From Aquincola sp. (GTDB taxonomy: Bacteria; Pseudomonadota; Gammaproteobacteria; Burkholderiales; Burkholderiaceae_C), in assembly GCA_029884035.1 (NCBI GenBank), contig JAOUIM010000001.1, forward strand, positions 1-40,933: a stretch of DNA of 40,933 nucleotides, read 5' to 3'. Position 1 is the first letter of the stretch. Every line of letters starts with the position of its first letter. This document shows positions 7,906-14,676 of the stretch, in pieces. The notes beneath the pieces are model-generated. The model was not told the DNA's origin. It ran no database searches and saw only the letters and a program-made list of their open reading frames with translations. The position numbers were made by a program, and so were the translations under genes.

Positions 7906-8862
7906 ATGAGACGACTCATTCTTGCGATCGCAGCGTCCTTTGCCCTCGCTGCTCCAGCGCTCGCATGGCCCGACAAGACCATCACTTTGGTCGTCCCGTT
8001 CCCGCCGGGCGGGTCGAGCGACACCATCGCACGTGCGCTTGCGCCCAGGATGCAGGACAAGCTCGGCCAGCCGGTGATCATCGATAACAAGGGTGGCGCG
8101 ACCGGGACGATCGGCGCGGGACTGGTCAAGCGCGCGCCGGCCGACGGCTACACGCTGCTGGTGTCGTCACTCGGGCCGTTCGTCATCGCACCACACCTGA
8201 TCAAGGGCGTGCCCTACGACGCGACGAAAGACTTCGACCTGCTGACGGTCGTGGTACAGGCGCCCAATGTCCTCGTCGTGCCGGCGTCGTCGCCCCTGAA
8301 GAGCGTGGCCGAAGTGATCGCCGAGCTGAAAAAGGCCCCGGGGAAGATGACCTTCTGCTCGTCGGGCAATGGCTCGTCGGACCACCTGACCGCCGAACTG
8401 TTCTGGCTTCAAAGCGGCACGTCAGGCAACCACATCCCGTACAAGGGTGGCGGCCCGGCGATGCAGGACCTGCTCGGTGGCCAGATCGACGCCTCGTTCC
8501 AGAACATCAACGCCGTCGTGCAGCACGTGGCGGCGGGCAAGCTGCGCGCACTGGCCGTCACCAGCGCACAGCGATCGCCGCTGCTGCCGCAGGTGCCCAC
8601 GCTGGCCGAGGCGGGTATCAAGGACGTGGACGTCTATTCATGGCAGGCGGTGGCGGCGCCCAAGGGGCTGCCGGCCGACGTCAAGGCCAAGCTGCACGCC
8701 AGCCTGATCGCTGCGCTCAACGACCCCCAGGTCAAGCCGAGGCTGCTCGATCAGGGCTTCGAGATCGTCGGCAACACGCCCGAGCAGTTCGCCGAGTTCC
8801 AGGCGCGCGAGTACGTGCGCTGGAAGCAGCTGATCGAAACACGCAAAATCACGGCCGACTGA
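7906..8862 (+). CDS. Tripartite tricarboxylate transporter binding protein (TctC/Bug family)
   Basis: The 318-residue protein has a signal peptide, MRRLILAIAASFALAAPALA, followed by WPDKTITLVVPFPPGGSSD, a hallmark of Bug-type periplasmic binding proteins. Further family blocks are GQPVIIDNKGGATGTIGA, the GYTLLVSS segment, the HIPYKGGGPAMQDLLGGQID segment and RSPLLPQVPTLAEAG. I chose the ATG at 7906 because GGAG lies 6 bases upstream and the signal peptide begins there; an in-frame start at 7834 would add non-signal sequence. No TctA or TctB membrane gene is present in the window, so this is an orphan binding protein, which is common in Burkholderiales. Its place before gudD suggests an aldarate or uronate ligand. 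Confidence 0.92.
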   Translation: MRRLILAIAASFALAAPALAWPDKTITLVVPFPPGGSSDTIARALAPRMQDKLGQPVIIDNKGGATGTIGAGLVKRAPADGYTLLVSSLGPFVIAPHLIKGVPYDATKDFDLLTVVVQAPNVLVVPASSPLKSVAEVIAELKKAPGKMTFCSSGNGSSDHLTAELFWLQSGTSGNHIPYKGGGPAMQDLLGGQIDASFQNINAVVQHVAAGKLRALAVTSAQRSPLLPQVPTLAEAGIKDVDVYSWQAVAAPKGLPADVKAKLHASLIAALNDPQVKPRLLDQGFEIVGNTPEQFAEFQAREYVRWKQLIETRKITAD

Positions 8863-8874
8863 GGGGCGCGCGAC

Positions 8875-10203
8875 ATGTCAGGCACTCCAGTCGTCAGGAC
8901 GTTGCGGGCCATTCCCGGCGCCGGCTGCGACTCGATGCTGCTCAACCTGAGCGGCGCGCACGGCCCCTTCTTTACGCGCAATCTCGTCGTGCTGACTGAC
9001 AGCGCGGGCTGCACCGGCGTCGGTGAGGTGCCGGGCGGCGAAAAGATCCGCCAGACCCTCGAGGACGCAGCGCCGCTGGTGGTGGGCCAGAGCATCGGCA
9101 ACGTGCAGGCGGTGCTGCGCACGTTGCAGCAGGCGTTTGCCGACCGCGATGCCGGCGGACGCGGGCTGCAGACCTTCGACCTGCGCACCGCGATCCACGC
9201 GGCCACCGCGATCGAGTCGGCGCTGCTCGATCTGCTGGGCCAGCACCTGGGCGTGCCGGTGGCGGCGTTGCTCGGCGAAGGTCAGCAGCGCGAGTCGGTC
9301 GAGATGCTCGGCTACCTGTTCTACATCGGCGACCGCAAGAAGACCAACCTGCCGTACCGCGAGGAGCCGAATGCCGACGGCGACTGGTTGCGCATCAGAC
9401 ACGAGACCGCGCTGACCCCTGCGACAATCGTGCGGCTGGCCGAGGCGGCGCGCGAGCGCTACGGCTTCAACGACTTCAAGCTCAAGGGCGGCGTTCTGCG
9501 CGGCGAGGAAGAGATCGAGGCGATCGTCGCCCTGCATGACCGTTTTCCCAGCGCACGCATCACGCTCGATCCGAACGGCGGCTGGCTGCTCAAGGACGCC
9601 ATCCGACTGATGCGCGGCATGCACGGCATCGTCGCCTATGCCGAGGACCCTTGTGGCGCCGAAGGCGGCTTCTCGGGTCGCGAGGTGATGGCCGAATTCC
9701 GTCGCGCGACCGGGCTGCCGACCGCCACGAACATGATCGCCACCGACTGGCGGCAGCTGGTGCACGCGCTGAGCCTGCAGAGCGTGGACATTCCGTTGGC
9801 CGACCCGCATTTCTGGACCATGGCCGGCAGCGTGCGCGTCGCGCAGACCTGCCGCGACTGGGGCTTGACCTGGGGCTCGCACTCCAACAACCACTTCGAT
9901 GTGTCGCTGGCGATGTTCACGCATGTCGGCGCGGCGGCGCCGGGCCGCGTGACCGCGATCGACACGCACTGGATCTGGCAGGACGGGCAGCGCCTGACGA
10001 AGGAGCCGTTGCGCATCGAGGACGGCCATGTGCAGGTACCGAGCAAGCCGGGTCTGGGCATCGAGCTCGACATGGCCGAGGTCGAGAAGGCGCACGCGCT
10101 CTACAAGCAGCATGGCCTGGGTGCGCGCGACGACGCCACGGCGATGCAATACCTGATCCCGGGCTGGCGCTTCGACCCGAAGCGACCGTGCCTGGTCCGC
10201 TGA
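8875..10203 (+). CDS. gudD: Glucarate dehydratase
   Basis: The 442-residue protein belongs to the enolase superfamily and has nearly the length of E. coli GudD (446). The catalytic set is present with a constant offset of three residues from E. coli: Lys202 and Lys204 in FKLKGG, metal ligands Asp232 (LDPNGG), Glu257 (AEDPCG) and Asn286 (TATNMIATDW), then Asp310 and His336 (WGSHSNNHFD). It removes water from D-glucarate to give 5-keto-4-deoxyglucarate, the same product GarD makes from galactarate, so the island handles both epimers. It starts 12 bases after tctC and is followed by the aldolase after 11 bases. Confidence 0.95.
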   Translation: MSGTPVVRTLRAIPGAGCDSMLLNLSGAHGPFFTRNLVVLTDSAGCTGVGEVPGGEKIRQTLEDAAPLVVGQSIGNVQAVLRTLQQAFADRDAGGRGLQTFDLRTAIHAATAIESALLDLLGQHLGVPVAALLGEGQQRESVEMLGYLFYIGDRKKTNLPYREEPNADGDWLRIRHETALTPATIVRLAEAARERYGFNDFKLKGGVLRGEEEIEAIVALHDRFPSARITLDPNGGWLLKDAIRLMRGMHGIVAYAEDPCGAEGGFSGREVMAEFRRATGLPTATNMIATDWRQLVHALSLQSVDIPLADPHFWTMAGSVRVAQTCRDWGLTWGSHSNNHFDVSLAMFTHVGAAAPGRVTAIDTHWIWQDGQRLTKEPLRIEDGHVQVPSKPGLGIELDMAEVEKAHALYKQHGLGARDDATAMQYLIPGWRFDPKRPCLVR

Positions 10204-10214
10204 GAGGAACCGAG

Positions 10215-10973
10215 ATGAGAGACAACAAGCTGCGCTCGCTGTGGGCCGAGAAGAAGGCTGCCGTCAACGGCTGGCTCGCGATTCCCAACAGTTTCGCTGC
10301 CGAGGTGATGGCACATCAGGGCTGGGACACGCTGACGATCGATATGCAGCACGGGCTGATCGATGACGCGGCGCTGGTGACGATGCTGCAGGCGATCCAG
10401 GCCACGCCGACGATGCCCATCGTGCGCGTACCCTGGCTCGAGCCCAGCATCGTGATGAAGGCGCTCGACGCCGGCGCGCAGACCCTCATCTGCCCGATGG
10501 TCAACACGCGCGACGACGCGCAGCGCCTCGTGTCGTACACCCGCTACGCGCCCCAGGGCGCGCGCAGCTTCGGCCCGGTGCGCGCGGGCATGGTGCATGG
10601 CGTCGACTACGCGGAAAAGGCCAATGCCAACACGCTGGTGTTCGCGATGATCGAAACCAAGCAGGCGCTGGACAACCTCGACGCGATCTGCTCGGTCGAA
10701 GGCATCGATGCGGTCTACATCGGTCCCTCGGATCTGTCGCTGTCGCTCGGTTGCCGGCCGGTCTTCGACGATGTCGACCCGCCCGTCGCGCAGGCGATCG
10801 ACCACATCCTCGCTCGCGCCCATGCGCACGGCATCCGGGCAGGCGTGCACAACGGCCGCACCGACGTGGCCCGCGCGCGCATCGCCAAGGGCTTCGATTT
10901 CGTGACCGTGAGCTCGGACGCACGCATCCTGATCGCCGGCTCGCAGCAGATCCTGAAGGAAATGCGCGCATGA
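10215..10973 (+). CDS. HpcH/HpaI class II aldolase, probable 5-keto-4-deoxy-D-glucarate aldolase
   Basis: The 252-residue protein is a metal-dependent pyruvate aldolase of the HpcH/HpaI family, near the size of GarL (256). It shows GWLAIPNSFAAEVMA, TIDMQHGLID with the catalytic histidine, the PIVRVPW segment, GAQTLICPMVNT with a substrate-binding block, SFGPVRAG, a metal-ligand glutamate in FAMIETKQAL, and the metal-binding aspartate in YIGPSDLSLSLG. In this pathway it would split 5-keto-4-deoxyglucarate into pyruvate and tartronate semialdehyde. A GAGAGGA ribosome binding site precedes the ATG at 10215. Other members act on 2,4-dihydroxyhept-2-enedioate or 2-keto-3-deoxyrhamnonate; neighbours favour the glucarate product. 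Tartronate semialdehyde reductase and glycerate kinase are not in the window. Confidence 0.85.
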   Translation: MRDNKLRSLWAEKKAAVNGWLAIPNSFAAEVMAHQGWDTLTIDMQHGLIDDAALVTMLQAIQATPTMPIVRVPWLEPSIVMKALDAGAQTLICPMVNTRDDAQRLVSYTRYAPQGARSFGPVRAGMVHGVDYAEKANANTLVFAMIETKQALDNLDAICSVEGIDAVYIGPSDLSLSLGCRPVFDDVDPPVAQAIDHILARAHAHGIRAGVHNGRTDVARARIAKGFDFVTVSSDARILIAGSQQILKEMRA

Positions 10974-11292
10974 GCACCCGCTGACTCGGACTCATCGACC
11001 CCGGTGAGGTGAGTGCGTCGATGGCGGGCCATCAGCGCCGCGCCTGGCACCCGCTGCTTGTCGCGATGCGCGGCGCCGCGGCGCGGATGACGCTGGCCAA
11101 GCAGGCAGTCGTCAAACCCTAGACAAAGCGGCCGAGTCGATGGCGGATGCCAGCGTTCTGTGACGGTGTGTAAGCCGCCAACGATTGGAGTGAACTCATC
11201 AGTTCAAAGGTGATCTTTGGAGTCTGCCGCGGGTCGACAGGCCCGGCGCGGCAAGCACTCATCCAACCATTCCATCCCAAGGAGTACTCGCC
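10974..11292. other. Intergenic region between the aldolase and the fasciclin gene
   Basis: No convincing gene is seen. An ATG at 11021 opens 33 codons to a TAG ending at 11122, but it has no ribosome binding site or recognisable motif. The only clear structure is the pair of dyads at 11191-11219. No terminator with a T-run follows the aldolase. Confidence 0.5.
11191..11219. promoter_or_regulatory. Two adjoining dyads upstream of the fasciclin gene
   Basis: TGAACT-CATC-AGTTCA (11191-11206) is a perfect 6-base dyad. It overlaps CAAAG-GTGAT-CTTTG (11205-11219), a perfect 5-base dyad. They lie about 75-100 bases before the fasciclin start codon in otherwise unstructured DNA, so they may bind a regulator. 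No family can be named from sequence alone. Confidence 0.3.
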
Positions 11293-11745
11293 ATGAAGAA
11301 GTTCCTGATCGCAGCTGCGGTCGTTGCAGCCAGCATTTCCGCGCAGGCCAAGGACATCGTCGACACCGCCGTGTCGGCGGGCAACTTCAAGACGCTGGCC
11401 ACCGCGCTGCAGGCAGCCGGACTGGTCGACACGCTCAAGGGCGCGGGCCCGTTCACGGTCTTTGCCCCGACTGACGAAGCGTTCGCCAAGGTGCCCAAGG
11501 CCGATCTGGACGCGCTGCTGAAGGACAAGGCCAGGCTCACTGCGGTGCTGACCTACCACGTCGTGCCGGGCAAGGTCTTGGCCGCCGACGTGAAAGCCGG
11601 CTCGGTCAAGACGGTCAACGGCAAGGCGCTGACCGTTGCCACCATGGGTGGCGTCACGGTCGACAACGCGAAGGTCACGGCCACCGACATCATGGCCAGC
11701 AACGGCGTCATCCACGTCATCGACACCGTCGTGATCCCGAAGTAA
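11293..11745 (+). CDS. Secreted single-domain fasciclin (FAS1) protein
   Basis: The 150-residue protein has a signal peptide (MKKFLIAAAVVAASISAQA) and a single FAS1 domain filling the rest. The H1 box FTVFAPTDEAFAKVP, the YHVVPGKV block with the conserved Tyr-His, and the H2 box NGVIHVIDTVVIP are all intact. FAS1 domains mediate adhesion or act as periplasmic or secreted binding modules; the ligand of bacterial single-domain versions is mostly unknown. AAGGAG lies 8 bases before the ATG. It stands alone and converges with comM. Confidence 0.9.
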   Translation: MKKFLIAAAVVAASISAQAKDIVDTAVSAGNFKTLATALQAAGLVDTLKGAGPFTVFAPTDEAFAKVPKADLDALLKDKARLTAVLTYHVVPGKVLAADVKAGSVKTVNGKALTVATMGGVTVDNAKVTATDIMASNGVIHVIDTVVIPK

Positions 11746-11763
11746 GTCTGACGGCGCCGTCGC

Positions 11764-13290
11764 TCAGCCCTGGGGCAGGGCGCGGCGCCACTGCATCGCC
11801 TCGGACAGATGCAGCGAGCCGACGCGCTCGCTGCCTGCCAGGTCCGCAATGCTGCGCGCAACCTTGAGCACCCGGTGCAGGCTGCGGCCCGACCAACCCA
11901 GGCGCTCGGCTGCCCGCTGCAGCAGGTGGCGGCTCGCGTCGTCGAGAGCGCAGTGCGTCTGCATCTCGTCCACCGTCATTTCGGCGTTGGTGGTTCCTTG
12001 CCGCGCAAGTTGGCGTTCTCGCGCTGCGCGCACGCGCGCGGCGATCGTGGCGCTGCGCTCTCCGTCGGGTGCGCCCATCAGTTCGCCGGGCTTCACCGCC
12101 GGCACCTCGACCTGCAGGTCGATGCGATCGATCAGAGGCCCCGAAAGCCTGCCTTGGTAGCGCGACACGATGTCGGGCGTACAGCGGCATTGCCGTGCCG
12201 TGCAGAGCGGCGCGCCGAGCCAGCCGCAGGGGCAGGGGTTCATCGCCGCGACGAGATGAAAGCGAGCCGGGAACGACGCCTGTCGCGTCGCGCGAGAGAT
12301 CGTGATGCGCCCGGTCTCGAGCGGCTCACGGAGCGCTTCGAGTGCGGCACGCGGCATCTCCGGGATCTCGTCGAGGAAGAGCACCCCTCCGTAGGCCAGC
12401 GAGATTTCACCGGGCCGCGGTGGCGAGCCGCCACCCACGAGCGCTGGGGCAGTCGCGCTGTGGTGTGGCGCGCGAAACGGCCGCTGCTTCCAGCGCGACG
12501 CGTCGAACGCGCCGGTGAGGCTGGCCAGTGCGGCGCTGGCGAGCGCCTCCGCTTCGGTCATCGGGGGCAGCAGGCCGGGCAGGCGCTGGGCGAGCATCGA
12601 CTTGCCGGCGCCGGGTGGGCCGACCATCAGCACGCTGTGCGCGCCCGCGGCGGCGATCTCCAGCGCGCGCTTCGCGCCGGTCTGCCCGCGGACATCGGCC
12701 AGATCCAGCGGCGGCGCGTGCGGCAGGGGGACAGATAACGGAGAAGCGATCGGCAATGCCCGGCCCGCGTCGCCCGGCTGCAAGGCGGCAACGACGTCGA
12801 GCAGATGACGTGCCGAACATACGGCCACGCCATGGGCCAGGGCCGCTTCGCGTGCACTGGCCTCGGGCAGCACCAGCGTGCAACTTGTGTGCTCGTGGGC
12901 CAGGGCCAAGGCCAGCGCCAGCGCGCCACGCACCGGCCGCAACTCGCCCGCCAGGCTCAGCTCTCCCGCGAATTCAAAGCGGTCCAGTGCAGATGCGTCG
13001 ATCTGGCCGTCGGCGGCAAGGATCCCCAGCGCGATCGGCAGATCGAAGCGGCCCGATTCCTTGGGCAGGTCGGCCGGCGCGAGGTTGACGGTGATTCGCT
13101 TGTTGTGAGGGAACGCGAGACCGCTGTGCGCCAATGCCGCGCGCACGCGTTCGCGCGCCTCCTTGACCTCCATGTCGGCCAGGCCCACCAATGTGAAGCT
13201 CGGCAGGCCGTTGGCCAGATGCACCTCGACCTGAACGGGCGCCGCCGCCAGCCCGTCGAGCGCTCGGCTGCGCACCACCGCCAGGGTCAT
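11764..13290 (-). CDS. comM: YifB/ComM family Mg-chelatase-like AAA+ ATPase
   Basis: The 508-residue protein has the N-terminal ChlI-like fold (MTLAVVRSRALDGL to about residue 190), a central AAA+ ATPase with Walker A GPPGAGKS and Walker B LFLDEIPEM, and the C-terminal Mg_chelatase_C domain with RIDLQVEVP and the LHRVLKVARSIADLAG block. ComM is a hexameric helicase that promotes branch migration during natural transformation; length and motifs match. The ATG at 13290 has GAGGAG 6 bases upstream; an upstream in-frame ATG at 13398 would add a 36-residue extension of unlikely composition. It is divergent from the torF operon, and its promoter must share the 271-base gap. Confidence 0.93.
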   Translation of the reverse strand: MTLAVVRSRALDGLAAAPVQVEVHLANGLPSFTLVGLADMEVKEARERVRAALAHSGLAFPHNKRITVNLAPADLPKESGRFDLPIALGILAADGQIDASALDRFEFAGELSLAGELRPVRGALALALALAHEHTSCTLVLPEASAREAALAHGVAVCSARHLLDVVAALQPGDAGRALPIASPLSVPLPHAPPLDLADVRGQTGAKRALEIAAAGAHSVLMVGPPGAGKSMLAQRLPGLLPPMTEAEALASAALASLTGAFDASRWKQRPFRAPHHSATAPALVGGGSPPRPGEISLAYGGVLFLDEIPEMPRAALEALREPLETGRITISRATRQASFPARFHLVAAMNPCPCGWLGAPLCTARQCRCTPDIVSRYQGRLSGPLIDRIDLQVEVPAVKPGELMGAPDGERSATIAARVRAARERQLARQGTTNAEMTVDEMQTHCALDDASRHLLQRAAERLGWSGRSLHRVLKVARSIADLAGSERVGSLHLSEAMQWRRALPQG

Positions 13291-13390
13291 CGCTTGCTCC
13301 TCGTCGGGCCAGTTCGGTTCGTCACGGAACTCATCAACGAGGGGAATTCTCGCGAGGCGACACCACGGTCGTCGCTCCCTCCAAAGTGGG

Positions 13391-13407
13391 GGCACCACAA
13401 CAGTGCG
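13391..13407. promoter_or_regulatory. NtrC-like enhancer box 1
   Basis: GGCAC-N7-GTGCG fits the NtrC consensus TGCAC-N7-GTGCA with mismatches only at the outermost bases. It lies about 95 bases before the -24/-12 promoter at 13499-13514, a usual enhancer distance. Confidence 0.5.
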
Positions 13408-13418
13408 GAGCCTCCTCT

Positions 13419-13435
13419 CTCACCGACTTGGTGCG
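13419..13435. promoter_or_regulatory. NtrC-like enhancer box 2
   Basis: CTCAC-N7-GTGCG is a weaker match to TGCAC-N7-GTGCA. It is centred 28 bases from box 1, as in paired NtrC sites, and lies about 65-80 bases upstream of the sigma-54 element. Confidence 0.4.
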
Positions 13436-13498
13436 CAGACATACGGCCTCGAGGCTCGATGTTGCCCTCTGATGGGGCGGTCGGAGTGAGGGCGGGCC

Positions 13499-13514
13499 GG
13501 GCACGGAAGCTGCT
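13499..13514 (+). promoter_or_regulatory. Sigma-54 (RpoN) -24/-12 promoter of torF-glnK-amtB
   Basis: GGGCACGGAAGCTGCT matches TGGCACG-N4-TTGCT at all but two positions. The invariant GG (13500-13501) and GC (13512-13513) are exactly 10 bases apart. Transcription would start near 13525, about 37 bases before the torF ATG. Nitrogen control through RpoN and NtrC is standard for glnK-amtB. Confidence 0.65.
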
Positions 13515-13561
13515 GAATCGGTCTGCAAATTCTTCCCAACCCTGGAGTGGACGACATCACC

Positions 13562-14284
13562 ATGAACAAGAGAGCTCTGATTGCCCTTGCAGCGGTCGCA
13601 AGCCTGGGCGCCGGCCTGCCCACCGCTTCCTATGCGGACGTCGCGTTCAATGCAGGACTGTTCAGCGACTACCGCTTCCGCGGTATCTCGCAGACGCGCC
13701 TGAAGCCCGCGATTCAAGGTGGCGTCGACTACAGCAACGGCCCGTTCTACGTCGGCGCCTGGGCCTCCAACATCAAGTGGATCAAGGACTTCGGCGGAGA
13801 CGCCGACATCGAGATCGACGTCTACGGCGGCTACAAGGGCGAGATCACCAAGGAGCTCACCTTCGACGTGGGCATCCTGACCTACGCCTACCCGAGCAAC
13901 AAGCTCAGCCCGAGCGCCGACACCACCGAAATCTACGGTGCGCTGACCTTCGGGCCGGCGACGCTGAAGTATTCGCACGCGGTCACCGACACCTTCGCCA
14001 ACCCCGACAGCAAGAACAGCAACTACGTCGACCTGTCCGGCACCTGGGAGTACATGGGCGTGAACATCACGCCGCACGTGGGTCACCAGAAGATCAAGGG
14101 GCCGTTCGGCGGGCCGGGCTCGTACACCGACTATTCGATCACGGTGTCGAAGGACTTCAATGGCCTGGTCGTGAGCGGCTCGATCGTCGGCACCGATGCC
14201 GACAAGGCCTTCTACTCGTCACCGGTCAACGGCAAGTTCCTCGGCAAGAGCGGCGTTGTCGTGGGCGTCAAGTACAACTTCTGA
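13562..14284 (+). CDS. TorF-family putative outer-membrane porin
   Basis: The 240-residue protein has a signal peptide (MNKRALIALAAVASLGAGLPTASYA) followed by AFNAGLFSDYRFRGISQT, the hallmark start of the TorF/gcw_chp outer-membrane beta-barrel family. Alternating aromatic and polar strands run to a C-terminal VVVGVKYNF, and a terminal phenylalanine is typical of barrel proteins. It is probably a channel in the outer membrane. It is the first gene of an operon with glnK and amtB and lies behind an RpoN-type promoter, so a role in uptake of nitrogen compounds is likely but unproven. The ATG at 13562 was preferred over a GTG at 13547 because the signal peptide begins there. Confidence 0.85.
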   Translation: MNKRALIALAAVASLGAGLPTASYADVAFNAGLFSDYRFRGISQTRLKPAIQGGVDYSNGPFYVGAWASNIKWIKDFGGDADIEIDVYGGYKGEITKELTFDVGILTYAYPSNKLSPSADTTEIYGALTFGPATLKYSHAVTDTFANPDSKNSNYVDLSGTWEYMGVNITPHVGHQKIKGPFGGPGSYTDYSITVSKDFNGLVVSGSIVGTDADKAFYSSPVNGKFLGKSGVVVGVKYNF

Positions 14285-14310
14285 GCACTGCTCGACACAA
14301 GGAGACGGCC

Positions 14311-14649
14311 ATGAAGATGGTCACGGCAATCATCAAGCCGTTCAAGCTCGACGAGGTGCGCGAGGCACTGTCGGGCATCGGCGTCCAGGGCATCACGGTC
14401 ACCGAGGTCAAGGGTTTCGGTCGCCAGAAGGGGCACACCGAGCTGTACCGCGGCGCGGAGTACGTGGTCGATTTCCTGCCCAAGGTGCGGATCGACGCGG
14501 CAGTCGACGAAACCCTCGTCGATCGCGTGATCGAGGCCATCGAGGCTTCGGCGCGCACGGGAAAGATCGGCGATGGAAAGATCTTCGTCAGTGCGCTCGA
14601 TCAGGTGGTGCGTATCCGCACCGGCGAAACCGGCAAGGACGCGCTGTAA
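14311..14649 (+). CDS. glnK: Nitrogen regulatory PII protein (GlnK)
   Basis: The 112-residue protein is a canonical PII signal protein. Tyr51 in RGAEYVVDF is the uridylylation site at the tip of the T-loop, and the B- and C-loops TGKIGDGKIFV and RIRTGETG are intact. The trimer senses 2-oxoglutarate, ATP/ADP and glutamine (through GlnD uridylylation) and binds AmtB to block ammonium influx when nitrogen is plentiful. An AAGGAG site precedes the ATG. It is 26 bases after torF and 27 bases before amtB, the normal glnK-amtB pairing, which favours GlnK over GlnB. Confidence 0.96.
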   Translation: MKMVTAIIKPFKLDEVREALSGIGVQGITVTEVKGFGRQKGHTELYRGAEYVVDFLPKVRIDAAVDETLVDRVIEAIEASARTGKIGDGKIFVSALDQVVRIRTGETGKDAL

Positions 14650-14676
14650 AGCGTCGCCCCACACCAAGAGAGAACC

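Noticed and set aside
11021..11122. Short plus-strand frame of 33 codons after the aldolase gene
   Set aside because: No ribosome binding site, no recognisable motif, and a length expected by chance.
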